64,000 nt of DNA, taken from Cordylochernes scorpioides. Lineage: Eukaryota; Arthropoda; Arachnida; Pseudoscorpiones; Chernetidae. A program made the position numbers and the translations under genes. The first letter of the stretch is position 1; every line of letters starts with the position of its first letter. The stretch spans positions 24,749,605 to 24,813,604 of the forward strand of contig CP092879.1 in NCBI GenBank assembly GCA_030710605.1, written 5' to 3'. A model generated the notes under the pieces. It was not told the DNA's origin, did no database searches, and was given only the letters and a program-made list of their open reading frames with translations. Positions 53,605-63,733 of the stretch are shown piece by piece.

Positions 53605-55009
53605 TCAAAATTCGTCCCATTCTTTCTTTACACTTTCCTCTGATAGTCACTCTCAGTGTGGGCAACAACACCACAGGCGTCGTCAGATTGGTCAAAGTCT
53701 CATCCCTCATCATCCCTCGGGCTGGAGTAGCATTCTGGTTCTTCCTGGGGCACATAATCCTTGAATGTCTCAATTCCCCACAGCTGGTGCAACTTGTCTT
53801 AACTTTGCAGAATTTGCTCAAATGACCATATTTCAGGCATCTGAAACAAGCCCCTTTCTTCTTTAATTTTCCCAATTTATCTTCCAATGTCAAATTTTCC
53901 GCGAATTCGCACTTTGTACTTTCATGATCTCTTTCACAAAAGGCGCAATTCTTCCTCTTATTCACTGCTTCAGAGGCATTCAAAAAACCAGCAGCCGTGG
54001 GCAGGGGATTCCTCTCATTTCTTCGATACTTCACGATAGAGCTTTGTGACTGAGGGTGCTCATTTGATGGTTGGCCGACTGTTATTTCGTCCCGCGTACC
54101 GAACGTGCTTTCTAATGCAATCAATTGTCTCTCCAAAAATTCAATCAAATCTCCAAGAGAAAAAGCTCCTGTGAATTCCCGGTGTAATTCAAGCTTTAAG
54201 TCTGATGGCAATAGCTTGAGGAGTAAAGGGCACAATAAGTTACCGTAGCTTTCAACGACAACACCCAATGACTCCAAACTTCTAATCTGCACCAGGATTC
54301 TGCCGTACAATTCTCTGAAAGCCCTCACGTCCTTTGTCACTCTAAGTGGTTTCAAGGCCAAGAGGTTGTTCATATGCACGTCGATCAACCTTTCCCCTTT
54401 TCCGAAGCGTTTCTTCAACAATTCAACGGCCTTATCGTAATTTTCCTCAGATAGGCAAAATCCTTCCACAGTTTGGGCCGCCGTTCCACCCAAGTAGGCT
54501 TTAAGATAGTTAAATTTATCTATCTTGGTCAAGTGTTCATTCCTATTGATTGATGAATCGAAGGCATTCCAAAAATTTAACCACTGGCTAATTTCCCCGT
54601 AGAATCTTTCCATTGTCAATTTGGGTAACTTAACCATCCCAGTTAGAGTCGGTCGACCGATTTCTCCTGGATATTCCTCCTTCGTGGCAGTTGCAGTTTC
54701 CCTCTGCATTCCTTCCGCTACCACCAGACTTCTTTTCTTTAACAAATATTTCCACGCCACGGCCTTTTCCCGGTATTCCTCTACCATCTTTAGATCTTTC
54801 TCTAGATCTTTGATGTCAATCAGCTTACCGATTTCTTCGTCTACCCGCCTCAGTTCTTCGTAGACATCCGAAAGCTGCCCCAGCAGTTCCTCGTGGTCAC
54901 ACTCCTTGTGCACGTCATATTCCTCTATTCTTTTCCCGTACTTGGATAAAGACGTGTGGAGTATGGTTCTCTTCTTCTTGAGTCTCTCTAGTGCTTCTTT
55001 TCTCTCCAT
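53465..55009 (-). pseudogene. BEL/Pao gag and protease start
   Basis: The likely ATG is at 55009-55007. A coiled-coil N-terminus is followed by the DUF1759 gag domain (LPKLTMERFYGEISQWLNFW), zinc knuckles (CAFCERDHESTKC, CFRCLKYGHLSKFC, CTSCGELRHSRIMC) and the protease motif LIDTGSQRSYV. The frame stays open upstream to 55075 through a TTG. About 66 bp of leader including the primer-binding site (tggcatcccagcc) separates the LTR from the ATG. Confidence 0.92.
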
Positions 55010-55076
55010 CTTCTGATCCAAAAGGGTTCCAAATATAGGCACGGCTTTCTCCTCGCGTCCCGGCTGGGATGCCAAA

Positions 55077-55428
55077 TGTCGCGTTCAGCGGCGCAGCGCC
55101 CAGGCTCTATTTTGCCCAGACGCCCGAAGTCTCTTATTCTGGTCCCGGGGAGGAAAAAATCCGTGGAATCTCAAAGGTAGAGAAGAGCGATTCCCAAGAA
55201 GTCAAATCCGCGGAAGTGTCTAAGGCAGGTATCAACCAAGGCGTAGACCTCTCGAGAGCGGGCCGAGAAACCACACGACTCTAACCAGTCAACTACTTTA
55301 TTTTTTGTCACGAATATATATACATATAAATATTTACATATGGCAAATATGTTTCTTATAATGGATTAAATTTACATATATTTAAAAAAATATAAATCTA
55401 TAAGAAAAATAACATTATTTTCCCAACA
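55077..55428 (-). repeat. BEL/Pao 5' LTR
   Basis: 352 bp, matching 49461-49812 with about three differences. Confidence 0.95.
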
Positions 55429-55433
55429 ACTAC

Positions 55434-55554
55434 GTTAAAAGGAACAACTATCGACTTGACTTTCGCAAGACACATTACAGCAGAAACACTTCCTTTCATT
55501 TCATATTTCTCCTATCATCGTCCTATCCTCAACAAAATCACTCAAATAGGAATT
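55434..55554 (+). pseudogene. Helentron endonuclease domain, 3' end
   Basis: Continues the frame cut at 49460: LKGTTIDLTFARHITAE and FISYFSYHRPIL, ending at a stop at 55552-55554. The D-L-T-F-A-R and S-Y-H-R-P blocks are the usual end of this domain. Confidence 0.75.
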
Positions 55555-55754
55555 AGTTAAGTTTAAGTTTACATGTACAATGTTTTAGTAAACAAAATAT
55601 ATTTCTATAGTTAAAATATGTGCAATTCTTATTTTCATTCAATTCCTTGTTCCTATTGTGCAATTTAATTATATTCATATCAATAAATATTCTACCGTTG
55701 TCACGTAAAATCTTCGCCCGTAAAACCGACTTTACAGGCAACCATTGTTTTTTT

Positions 55755-56603
55755 AGTTCATTTCTTTTAGTTATAAGTATTTGAAATATTTTTGCCTGGT
55801 GTGCATAATTTGGAATCCATTTCTTAATATTACCTCTTGGTATTGAAACTTTGGCTGCTTTAATGATGGTGTTTTTGAAAGATATCCAATTAGCCTTTTT
55901 CAAGTTCCAGAATTTTTCTTAATTGAGCTGGTGTTGGTCTTGGTGCTAATTTCTATCAAATTAGGCAAATGATCACTTTCAATGCTTTTTAATATTTGCC
56001 ATTTGCATTTGTGGAAAATTTCAGGATAGTAAAAACTTATATAAAATGCTTGTACAGTATTATAGCTGTAGGAATGATAGGTAGGATTTCCATCATTTAA
56101 GCACATGAAGGTATTGTTGGTAAATATGTTTGATAGTATTTTGCCTCTTGGGTTTGGCGTGGAACATCCTCATAGTTGATGTTTGGCATTAAGGTCACCT
56201 ACAATAATAGTGTTGTCTGTAAGAAATTGAACCATTTTTCCATCGTCAATAAGTTTATTGTTTGGAGGGTGATACATATTGTATATGATGTACTAGAGCG
56301 CCATCTGTTATCAAATTATAAAACTATTTAAGAGGCGTAATATTCTTTTTAAAATAAAATAAAACAATTTCTACTGTCCTTACTGTAAAGACAGTAGAAA
56401 TTGTTTTATTTTAAAAAGAATATTACGCCTCTTAAATAGTTTTATAACAAATTGTATATGTTGATGGCTTTGTTTTTATTGAGGTAGACTTTGATTCCTT
56501 GGGCTTCGAGGTCTGATGTGTTTGGAATATTAACGGCTATGTCCTCATAGTACATATTATTTTATTAAAAATTCTAGGCCATCCCCTTTAACAGCATATA
56601 TAG
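55755..56603 (-). pseudogene. Jockey B endonuclease
   Basis: Minus-strand blocks: DIAVNIPNTSDLEAQGIKVY (56540-56480), [small palindrome 56288-56451], MYHPPNN, IIVGDLNAKHQL (56220-56180; Glu/Asp active-site region), SDHLPNLIEI (55975) and AAKVSIPRGNIKKWIP (55870-55820). Frames break near 56160 and 55905. Confidence 0.75.
56288..56451. mobile_element. 164-bp palindromic element with 9-bp TSD
   Basis: Arms of about 58-62 bp pair around a short loop (cttactgtaaa), with a five-base indel between arms. The duplication ttgtatatg is at 56279-56287 and 56452-56460, within the jockey B endonuclease. The loop-proximal text ttctactgtccttactg is shared with the foldback family at 28425 and 59235. Confidence 0.85.
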
Positions 56604-57043
56604 ATAGATATTCAGACCTTACCCTGAGTAATGGAGGGGCCGGAATGAACATAATACTGCAAGATGGGACACACATCAAAATCAAAGAAGGAGCAGGACA
56701 TATTTCGTCAAACTTCACTTGTGAACTGACAGCTATCTGGAAAGCCCTTGATGTATGCCTTAACCAACCATCCCTGCATCAAGCAGAAGGAAATTTAATA
56801 TACAGCGATTCCATATCCGCTCTAGAAGCAATTCAGAAGGGAAATACTAAAATCACACAGAAAATACACTCGTTACTTACCCAACTGGAACCATTGGAGA
56901 AGAACCGCATTCTACAATGGATTCCTGCCCATGTTGGGATCGGGAGTAATGAAATGGCATTTGAATTGGCAAAGGAAGCCAGAAGGTTGAGCCAAAGGAA
57001 AGAACAAATGTCATTATTTGATGCTGATGCTTTGTCAAAATGA
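56590..57043 (+). pseudogene. LINE RNase H domain
   Basis: The catalytic pattern of RNase H is mostly present: YIDRYSDLTLSNGGAGM (first Asp), FTCELTAIWKAL (Glu), IYSDSISALEAIQ (Asp) and LQWIPAHVGIGSNEMAFELA, where the last Asp of the usual NExAD is replaced by Phe-Glu, a sign of decay. The frame ends at a stop at 57041-57043; the C-terminal block follows in another frame. Confidence 0.8.
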
Positions 57044-57103
57044 AAGATAATTAAACAAAAAAAAAAGAAAAGATTAAAATGCGAAATAAACTCTGAGAGA
57101 AAA

Positions 57104-57352
57104 ATGACAAAAACTACAACAGGACTTAGAACAAAACACTATAAAGGAATGACAATACATCCAGATGGCACAATAACCTATAGGATATGCAACAACTGCC
57201 CTGGTGTGGAACTAACACCTACCCACATATTCTCATACCCAGCAATGGCCGCAGCCTTGCAGAAATTTGACATAGACCCAGAGCAGCAGCTTTGCACACC
57301 CAAGATAGTGGACATTGCTGCTGCTGTGATGGAGATGCATGGAGAAATCTGA
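57104..57352 (+). pseudogene. LINE ORF2 C-terminal block
   Basis: Reads LRTKHYKGMTIHPDGTITY, CNNCPGVELTPTHIFSYPAM and PKIVDIAAAVMEMHGEI, then a stop and the (AAC)n tail. This C-terminal module is typical of jockey elements in araneoid spiders; the third Cys of the CxxC...H...C set is Ser here. Confidence 0.8.
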
Positions 57353-57439
57353 GGCTCTTTATTGGACACGACAACAACAACAACAACGGTATTCCAGAGT
57401 AAAATAAATTATCAGAGATAGATACATATTTTTCAAATG

Positions 57440-57866
57440 AATTGAAATAAATATAATCGATACTGAAAGTTGAATCAAAAAATTAGAAATGTATTATCTT
57501 CGAAAACAAACCGTATCTAAAATATCATTTTTTGCTACATGTTTTAATTTGCATTTAACTATTTTACATATCTCTGATTGTATTTAAAAATCGTCAACCA
57601 ATTCTACTTTTGGCGAAGTGGTGTTCGATTAATGTCGATTAGTTATATTTTTCAATTTATCAAACAATTTGGCCGCTGAATCTCTGATTCTGGTAGAACG
57701 CCATCTGGCAATAAAAATGTAACTAAAATCAATTTAGAATTTTCCATTATTTGCCATAAAATTCCCATTGCAATCTGAACACAATGGTGTTTACCGCATT
57801 GCTCTAGCGCAAACATTAGCGAAGTTATTAATTTTTAAAATAGTGCGGAACTTTTGGATCACCCTG
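57440..57866 (-). mobile_element. Right terminus of the mariner-like transposon
   Basis: The reverse complement matches 30363-30790 over about 400 bp at about 85%, with a gap of about 100 bp, ending in the same cagggtgatccaaaagttc followed by TA at 57867-57868. It is either the right end of the element that starts at 30363 or a separate solo copy. Confidence 0.75.
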
Positions 57867-58078
57867 TATTATGGATGCGTCGAGATGTTTGTCCGTAGTT
57901 AGGCCATCCTCATGGTGAGATATAACAACTACTGCGTATTTTAGACTTCATTTTCTTGTTTTATATGGTAATTTAAAATAGTTATGCAGTATTATTTAAC
58001 TTAAATTCAACAATTAGAAAATAAAACGATGATGCACACCGTGTTAAGGATAATATAACTGTAATTTTGTTGTTCTAG

Positions 58079-58208
58079 ATAAGAGACTTGACTATTACCT
58101 TCAAAGTGCCATACGGACTTATCATCTTCTTACCTGTGTTCGATGGGTGCCAAGAAAAGATGAGAAAGACTACGTCACCATTACCTCAGGAGCAGGAAAA
58201 GAAAATGG
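58079..58208 (+). CDS. Astacin metalloprotease, exon 5
   Basis: A 130-bp exon between gttgttctag and GTAAGA, phase 1 in and phase 2 out. It reads a segment with TCVRWVPRKDEKDYVTI, the conserved N-terminal lobe strand of astacins (T-C-V-x-F/W-x-P-R). The Cys forms one of the two disulfides of the domain. The frame is fixed by exon 4. It lies right after the transposon-filled intron and is undamaged. Confidence 0.95.
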
Positions 58209-59802
58209 GTAAGACTTCTACTTATGTGCAATTAGTGAATCATAAATATACTTCTTTTTTAGTTTAAATCGTGTAGAATAAATTTCTCCTAATTATCTTC
58301 TGGAATGAATCAGTTTAGAGAATGGCGGGTCTTCTTTATCAGACTGACTCAATTGATACATAGCTGAAATCTTCATATTTTTTTAAAGATTTTGTCTCGA
58401 TTTCCCTCTTCAGTTGATACAAAATGTATTAAGAAACCTTTCCTCTTGATCTGATTCCTCTTTAAATAAATATATCCAGTTGGCTATCAGGTATTTGTAA
58501 ATCGCATATCTCCAATTCGTTTCTCTCTCTGGTTATATATTAATTATTTTAAATAAAATTATAAAATCATTGGTAAATTGGAATTAAATGGAATATAATC
58601 TGATAAATCTTTAATTAAAAAGGCATATATTGGATAAAAAAAATAATTTATTTTACCTTTCGTGCGAATAGGTTCTTTAAGAATTAAGGATGGTGGAATA
58701 ATTCCCGCTGAAAGACATCTGTGGTTGAAATGTAAGTGTAACTTCCAACTGTTGATAGAAAGTCGAAGCCTTTCCATTGTTCTTGCAAGGCGTAGAGAGT
58801 CATAACCAAAACTGGATTGCTCTATTTTCAAAATCTGATAAATGTAAATTACAAATTGCTCTTTTATTATTAAATATGTACAAAAGATGCAATTTTCCTT
58901 TAAAGACTGTGTAAATGAAAATTTATGTTTCTTTTTCTTCTGTATAAGATGGGCTTGTAAATAGCTTGTTTATATATATCTCTCAGTTGTATTTCTGAGA
59001 TCTAGTGAAAATCTTTAATATTTTTCTTCTTGAAATAAATCTGTTTTAGGATATTACTTGTTCTGTTCTTATTGTGATATTTAGTGTTTTATGATATTAC
59101 TCGAATAGGTGACCTATAATGTTGATATGGTCCAATCGAATATAGAAATGAAGCCAACTCCTCTGGACACATATTAACGGTGAAAAACAATATATAATAT
59201 TTATATACATATTTTAAGATATTTCATTTGTGAAAAGAAACATTCGCGTCTTAATGTCTTCATTAGTTATATATAAATGGCGCGTTATTACTTTGTATTA
59301 ATTTATGCCTAACTTGTCCTTATTGCTTGCGGAAGAGCATTGCTCGATCCAAATATAATATGTAATTCTACTGTCCTAAAAGATTATGCCCATAGTTTGC
59401 CTAAATGCCATTTCTGAGATTCCACCCTTCAGTGTAGCATATATAGGCAGAATGATCCAATACAGTATTAGATCTTTAAAGAAGCGGTCTGGTATATTAA
59501 AAAAAAAAAAATTGGCGAAACCGCTGGGAGGGTTCACCACTGATGAGCCAAGCCCTCCCAATATTTTTTAATCGCAGTAAGGACAGTAGAAGTTTGATTT
59601 ATTTGGGAAAAGAAACATTCACGTTTTAATATCTTCATTTGTTATATAGTTCATATATGTCAAAATAGACAATGGGCCAACTACAGATGGTTGGCGTCAA
59701 TAATCCATAAAAAAAACGAGGTATATCACTGAGAGCTGTTTCCACCATAATACAAATACATTTGCGGTATTTAGGATTTCCTGGTGAATTCCTTGTGTGC
59801 AG
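58209..59802 (+). other. Intron 5 of the astacin gene (1.6 kb)
   Basis: GTAAGA donor, ccttgtgtgcag acceptor. 58210-59230 shows no gene or named repeat. A foldback-family element occupies 59235-59650. Confidence 0.85.
59235..59650. mobile_element. Foldback-family element, second long copy
   Basis: Outer ends gaaaagaaacattcgcgtct (left) and its complement near 59615-59640 frame the same centre as 28524-28783 (tgcggaagagcattgctcga, gaatgatccaatacagtatt, ggcgaaaccgctgggagggt). The inner part of the left arm (the ctactgtccttactgcg block) is missing or rearranged, whereas the right arm keeps it at 59573-59590. Confidence 0.8.
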
Positions 59803-59984
59803 CTGCATGGCAACTGTCGGCTACCTTCCCGATGGTGAGAATTCTATCAACGTGGATTACGAGACCTGTAGAAGCCTCGAAGTATTTCTACACGAGATGA
59901 TGCATATCTTGGGATTCTATCACGAACAAAACCGTCCTGACCGTGATAAATACATTACCATTCATTGGGATAGAATAGACCGTG
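59803..59984 (+). CDS. Astacin metalloprotease, exon 6 (zinc-binding site)
   Basis: A 182-bp exon between ccttgtgtgcag and GTGAGT, phase 2 in, phase 1 out. It starts with CMATVGYLPDGEN, the conserved GC-S/M-x-V-G element, and holds the full zinc motif HExxHxxGFxHExxRxDRD at 59891-59947, in which three His bind zinc and the Glu is the general base. The frame also runs open upstream to 59762, but only the acceptor at 59801-59802 gives the right phase and places the conserved Gly-Cys at the junction. All catalytic residues are present. In chelicerates such enzymes act in digestive fluid or venom; the sequence alone does not decide. Confidence 0.97.
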
Positions 59985-61034
59985 GTGAGTAAACATTTCA
60001 TGATGACATATAACCTGACAAATCAATATATATTTACATACTGTATTAGTATATTACTTTTTTTTTAAAGATAGAATAAATTCAGGTAAAAGGTTCTTTC
60101 AATTTTAGTTTTGCAAGATTTCGAGAAATTCTTCTGCTTTTCAAATATACTACTTTTATGTACAATATAAATTCTTTATATAAAGATCATCTTGATATTG
60201 TACATGAAAGTATTTGCCCGTTTAAGAGAAGGACATTTTTTCGAAACATGCAAAACCAAAATTGAAAGAAATTCATTACCTGATTTTTATTTTTCATTTT
60301 CAAATAATTTCTGGGTAACTATTGCTCATATATTACATTTTGTTTCATCAGAATATCCGCAGAAAATATAAATTTTCTCTTGAATATTTTTAAACAAATC
60401 AAATAATTTCAAAAGATTCATCTCTGCTTATATTGGAGATATGTGTGTTTATAAATATTGATATAAAGAAGCATTCCGATTCATATTATTTTGGATCTTT
60501 AGCAATTATTTCTGCCATTTATTTATTCCATAAGACAGTCTAGATAAATAGGATCTTATGCTTGAAGAGATATAATTTTATTAACAGATATTTTTTTATG
60601 ATATCAAAATTTTAGAATAAAATTAAAAACGTATTATAGAAGGGTTAAAACACATATTGTTTAAGGAAACGAGCGTTATTTCAACAAAGGAACCGTTAAA
60701 TACATCAGTAGATTAGATGAAGCGGTCACGCTAAAACCTATTCTTAATATTTCAAAATGTCATATCTATATTATAGTTTTGTTTCTTTATATTGAACTTG
60801 AATTTGAACTATTTCACTAAAGGTTTCGTGTTCGGAATTTCTAAATGTAATTTAACCTGAAACGAAGTGAGAGATAATAAATGTTATTAATTTCATTATA
60901 TATTGGTATATGTCTGAAAGTAGAGAATTCACTCTATTTGGCAATGACCTAATTTAACTACTTTTACCTAGTTTATTTATCTACCTTTGAAAAAAGCGTA
61001 AAATCAAGTACCTTAAGAAGATCTTAGAAGTTTC

Positions 61035-61330
61035 AGAAAGTCATCAACTCCGCCTTTGCCGGTCCCAAGCTCAGGATGTAAAAGGAGCAGGCGGAGCAGT
61101 AACAAGCTCACTAAAAAAACATGCGTTCAGCTGGCCCAGCTCATAGTACCCTGTAAGGGCTCCTGATCCAGGAATACAGGATGAGCAGTGTTGGTACTCC
61201 ATGTTAGGAGCGGCTGCACTTATGCACTTAGGCGGTTATTTCCAATTGGAGCTAAGTCAGTGGCCTGCTACTAAGTAGTGCTCCCAATTTTAATGATAAA
61301 GGTAGACACATTCTACTTCATTCAATCATT
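61035..61330 (+). repeat. GC-richer LINE 5'UTR-like fragment
   Basis: gcctttgccggtcccaagct followed by caggatgtaaaaggagcagg resembles the 5' untranslated start shared by several non-LTR retrotransposons. No reading frame follows it, so it would be a decayed fragment. Assignment is by resemblance only. Confidence 0.35.
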
Positions 61331-61544
61331 ATGGATGTTAAATCTCCTTTGATAAGATCTACTCATCATCAGCAGACACCATCTCAAGCTCTACAGGCTT
61401 GAAACCCTAATATGATTGAGTAGAGATAAGAAAGAAGAGAAAGTTACCAAAACTTCTAAAGTGAAAATAATTCTGTAATTGGGAATATATAAAAGAAAAT
61501 TTTCTAAATATCCTAGCTTAATAAAATAAAATTCAAATTATATA

Positions 61545-61735
61545 ACGTTTGTTTCAAAATCACTTTATTAGGTATCGCTCAAAAAGAGTAACCTAGTAAT
61601 GATATGTGCAACAATGAATAATATGTGATGGTTATTCACATATTAAACATAATATTAATGCGGGATTCGATACTGGTTTATGGCTTTCGGTGATCGAGGG
61701 TGTTACCCACTCGTCCACCGAATTCTTTTTTAAAA
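61545..61735 (-). repeat. tRNA-derived SINE, copy 3
   Basis: Same family as 29296-29640: tRNA-like block at 61721-61660 on the minus strand, attattcattgttgcac tail and cctaataaagtgattttgaa end. About 85% similar to copy 2 by eye. Confidence 0.7.
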
Positions 61736-63062
61736 AGTTGAATGCTTTTATTTATATAATAAAAAAGGTTAAAATCGTATCAGATTCAAAGTGACTACAC
61801 CGATGACCCATAGCAGTAATGCTGGGGATAAGTCACGCAACTGTCAATATACAAAGATGTAAATATGATCTAAATATGAAAATTCCTCGGAAAAGTAATG
61901 TCCTGGAAGTCTTTAAGCTAATGAGATAGAAAGTTATTTTCCACCCTAATAAGACATCCAGCAGTATTTAATATTCCACCATCAAATATTTGATTATTTA
62001 AAATATATATAAGGCCATAGCAATAAAAAATCCTATTTCAATATAAAGCGCTATGTCCAACTAGGGACATTTGCGCTGTCATACATGTATGCCTTTACAT
62101 TTGTCTCTCTCTCTATTCATATCTATACAATAATTAGGCCGCGAATAGAATAGTCATATGATATTAACAATGTGAAAGAGAGAAAAATAAACCGAAAAGA
62201 AAAAGAACTGTATACAAAAGAAAGAAGTGTCTGGCAATATGTACAATCAGCATAATATAAATTATCAGTTTCTTAAAAAATATTTGTTGAAATATAATTT
62301 AACATATATGTACAAAAGGTATTGTATTTAATATATATTTCTTTACTGGAAATAAAATCCTTGGATCTGTTACTATCAAATTATTGTCGATTCTATAGTC
62401 ATGAAAAATAGGACATTCTAGTATAATCTATGGAATTCACAGTAGTATTCAAACGGAATATTTGTGAGTGTACTTTTTATGTAGTTTTAAAAGGATCATT
62501 TGAAAAAAATAAAAGCTAAATATGCTTGAAAGACCGTGAAAAGTGGTCCAACGTGAATAGTAAAAAGTTGAGCATTTTCTAACTCTTCGAAAAATCTTTC
62601 TAATATTAGAATTCTATTATTAAAATTAAACTCCGAAATGTTGTTTAAAAGCATTGCTTTCAAGAATCTCATTTTGAAGGTCATAGACTAGGCCTATATT
62701 TTATTATTAGAATAATAAAACTGCTTCCAAAAAGTATTTCTTTACTTTCTGTTTTTAGTTTCTTTTTAACAAAATATATTTTTTCATATCTCATGAAACC
62801 TGAAGAACTCAAGGAATTTTAAATGTTTTTAATATTGCCGGTCGTCTTTTTTTAAGAAGACAGGTGAATTTGTTCACACTTGCTTATCTCGTGTCTTCAA
62901 TAAAAGTCACTGTGCATCAAAAATCTTACAGAGTCATTGTCTATCCCGATATACATGCTAAATGGTACAACTTCCTTATGTTTTGTCCATGAGTGTATAT
63001 ATAATATTACTACCTTTTAATAATGCTGTAGCGTAGAATTTGAGTCTTTATATCTTAAGATG

Positions 63063-63259
63063 AAAAAACAATAGAAAAAATAAGAAATAAAAAGGTCAGG
63101 TGCTGTTATTAAAAATAAAAAAGGCATATCCTGACCAGGAGCACATGTGGTTTTCAGAAGGCAGAGCGCCATCAGGTTGATTTCTGTTCCACCAGATGGC
63201 GCTCTGCCTTCTAAAAAGCACATTTGCTCGTGGTCAGGATTTGCCTTTTTTATTTTTAA
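63063..63259. mobile_element. Small inverted-repeat element with 12-bp flanking duplication
   Basis: Arms of about 70 bp (attaaaaataaaaaaggca ... and its complement) pair imperfectly around ggttgatttctgttcca and contain agaaggcagagcgccatc. The sequence tatcttaagatg flanks it at 63051-63062 and 63260-63271. No coding capacity. Confidence 0.75.
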
Positions 63260-63542
63260 TATCTTAAGATGTCAAAGTATTTATTGATGTGTGTGTGACG
63301 ACACCGCGACTAGTCGACAATTATCAACAAATCAACCAAACTATCTACAGCTAGAGAATATCGAGCAAGCAAGCTAGGGAACGTTTATGATGATTTACAA
63401 ATATAAAATAATAAATCTGTTCCAAATATTTTCATTTTGAATCATTTAAATAAATAATAACATATAAATTATTTTTTCGCCACAATATATACGTATTTTA
63501 TTTGGGTGAATATTAGCATTAAAATCTATCATGTTGTTCCAG

Positions 63543-63733
63543 GAAGTACCTTAAATTATTTGAGCATTGATGACGCCGATAACCTCAGTCTGCCTTATGA
63601 CATATTCTCCATAATGCATTATAGAGGAGACGAATTCCTTTCAGATTTCATCGAGGACAGATATGCAAGGACTCTTGAAGCCAAAGATCCAATATACAAG
63701 AACTTATTATTGGGAGGAGAAATGTTTTCTCGG
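63543..63733 (+). CDS. Astacin metalloprotease, exon 7 (Met-turn)
   Basis: A 191-bp exon between tgttgttccag and GTAAAT, phase 1 in and phase 0 out. It carries LPYDIFSIMHYRGDEF, whose S-x-M-H-Y (63608-63622) is the Met-turn, with the Tyr that acts as fifth zinc ligand and flips during catalysis. It ends before the usual C-terminal 'G-Q-R/L-S-x-x-D...L-Y-x-C' segment, which must be in a further exon beyond the window. The frame stays open past the donor for a few codons, which should not be taken as the protein's end. Confidence 0.95.

Larger units (their letters stand above)
49461..55428 (-). mobile_element. BEL/Pao LTR retrotransposon inserted in the Helentron endonuclease
   Basis: LTRs 49461-49812 and 55077-55428 (352 bp each) start TGTCGCG and end CCCAACA and differ at about three positions. 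The target duplication actac is at 49456-49460 and 55429-55433. Reading is on the minus strand: 5' LTR, gag-protease, reverse transcriptase, RNase H, integrase, 3' LTR. A purine-rich tract precedes the 3' LTR (49813-49828). Coding frames break at four places although the LTRs are young. Confidence 0.97.
48268..55750 (+). mobile_element. Non-autonomous Helentron (Helitron-like) with internal deletion, split by BEL/Pao
   Basis: The left end is tttttgacgtgacaacgtct. The right end near 55696-55748 contains ccgttgtcacgt (complementary to the left end), a hairpin-forming tcttcgcccg stretch and acaggcaacc, followed by a T-rich target. The coding remnant is only the C-terminal endonuclease domain of the usual Rep-helicase protein; the replication initiator and helicase are deleted. 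Insertion is in a T-run of jockey B, as reported for Helentrons. Terminal matching is by memory of the family, so moderate confidence. Confidence 0.6.
39774..56603 (-). mobile_element. Jockey-like LINE 'B' on the minus strand, split by a Helentron and an R1-like LINE
   Basis: Minus-strand blocks in order: endonuclease (56603-55755), [Helentron plus BEL/Pao, about 48270-55750], linker and reverse transcriptase (48265-46720), RNase H (46500-45870), [R1-like LINE 40086-45854], C-terminus (40070-39808), 3' end and (CAA)n tail at 39790-39774. Across the Helentron the reading ELKK / KSTLKTK joins in a T-rich (minus A-rich) stretch. Across the R1-like LINE a 15-bp duplication proves insertion. The tail, like that at 57370, ends in (AAC)n. 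Confidence 0.75.
56590..57385 (+). mobile_element. Jockey-like LINE 3' end: RNase H, C-terminal domain, (AAC)n tail
   Basis: May be the end of jockey A displaced by jockey B. It starts at aacagcatatatag next to jockey B and ends in ggacacgacaacaacaacaa at 57363-57385. No duplication with 39773 was clear, so a separate insertion is possible. Confidence 0.7.
29842..58078 (+). other. Intron 4 of the astacin gene (28.2 kb)
   Basis: Bounded by GTAAGT and gttgttctag. Outside the foldback copy (29945-30285) and the nested stack (30363-57866) only a few hundred bases are left. Every sizeable reading frame inside belongs to a transposable element. Confidence 0.85.
59985..63542 (+). other. Intron 6 of the astacin gene (3.6 kb)
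   Basis: GTGAGT donor, tgttgttccag acceptor. 59990-61020 and 61740-63050 show no gene or named repeat; other parts are listed separately. Confidence 0.85.

Noticed and set aside
59762-59802. Starting astacin exon 6 at the upstream end of the open frame
   Set aside because: Phase does not match exon 5, and the conserved Cys segment begins exactly at the acceptor at 59801-59802.
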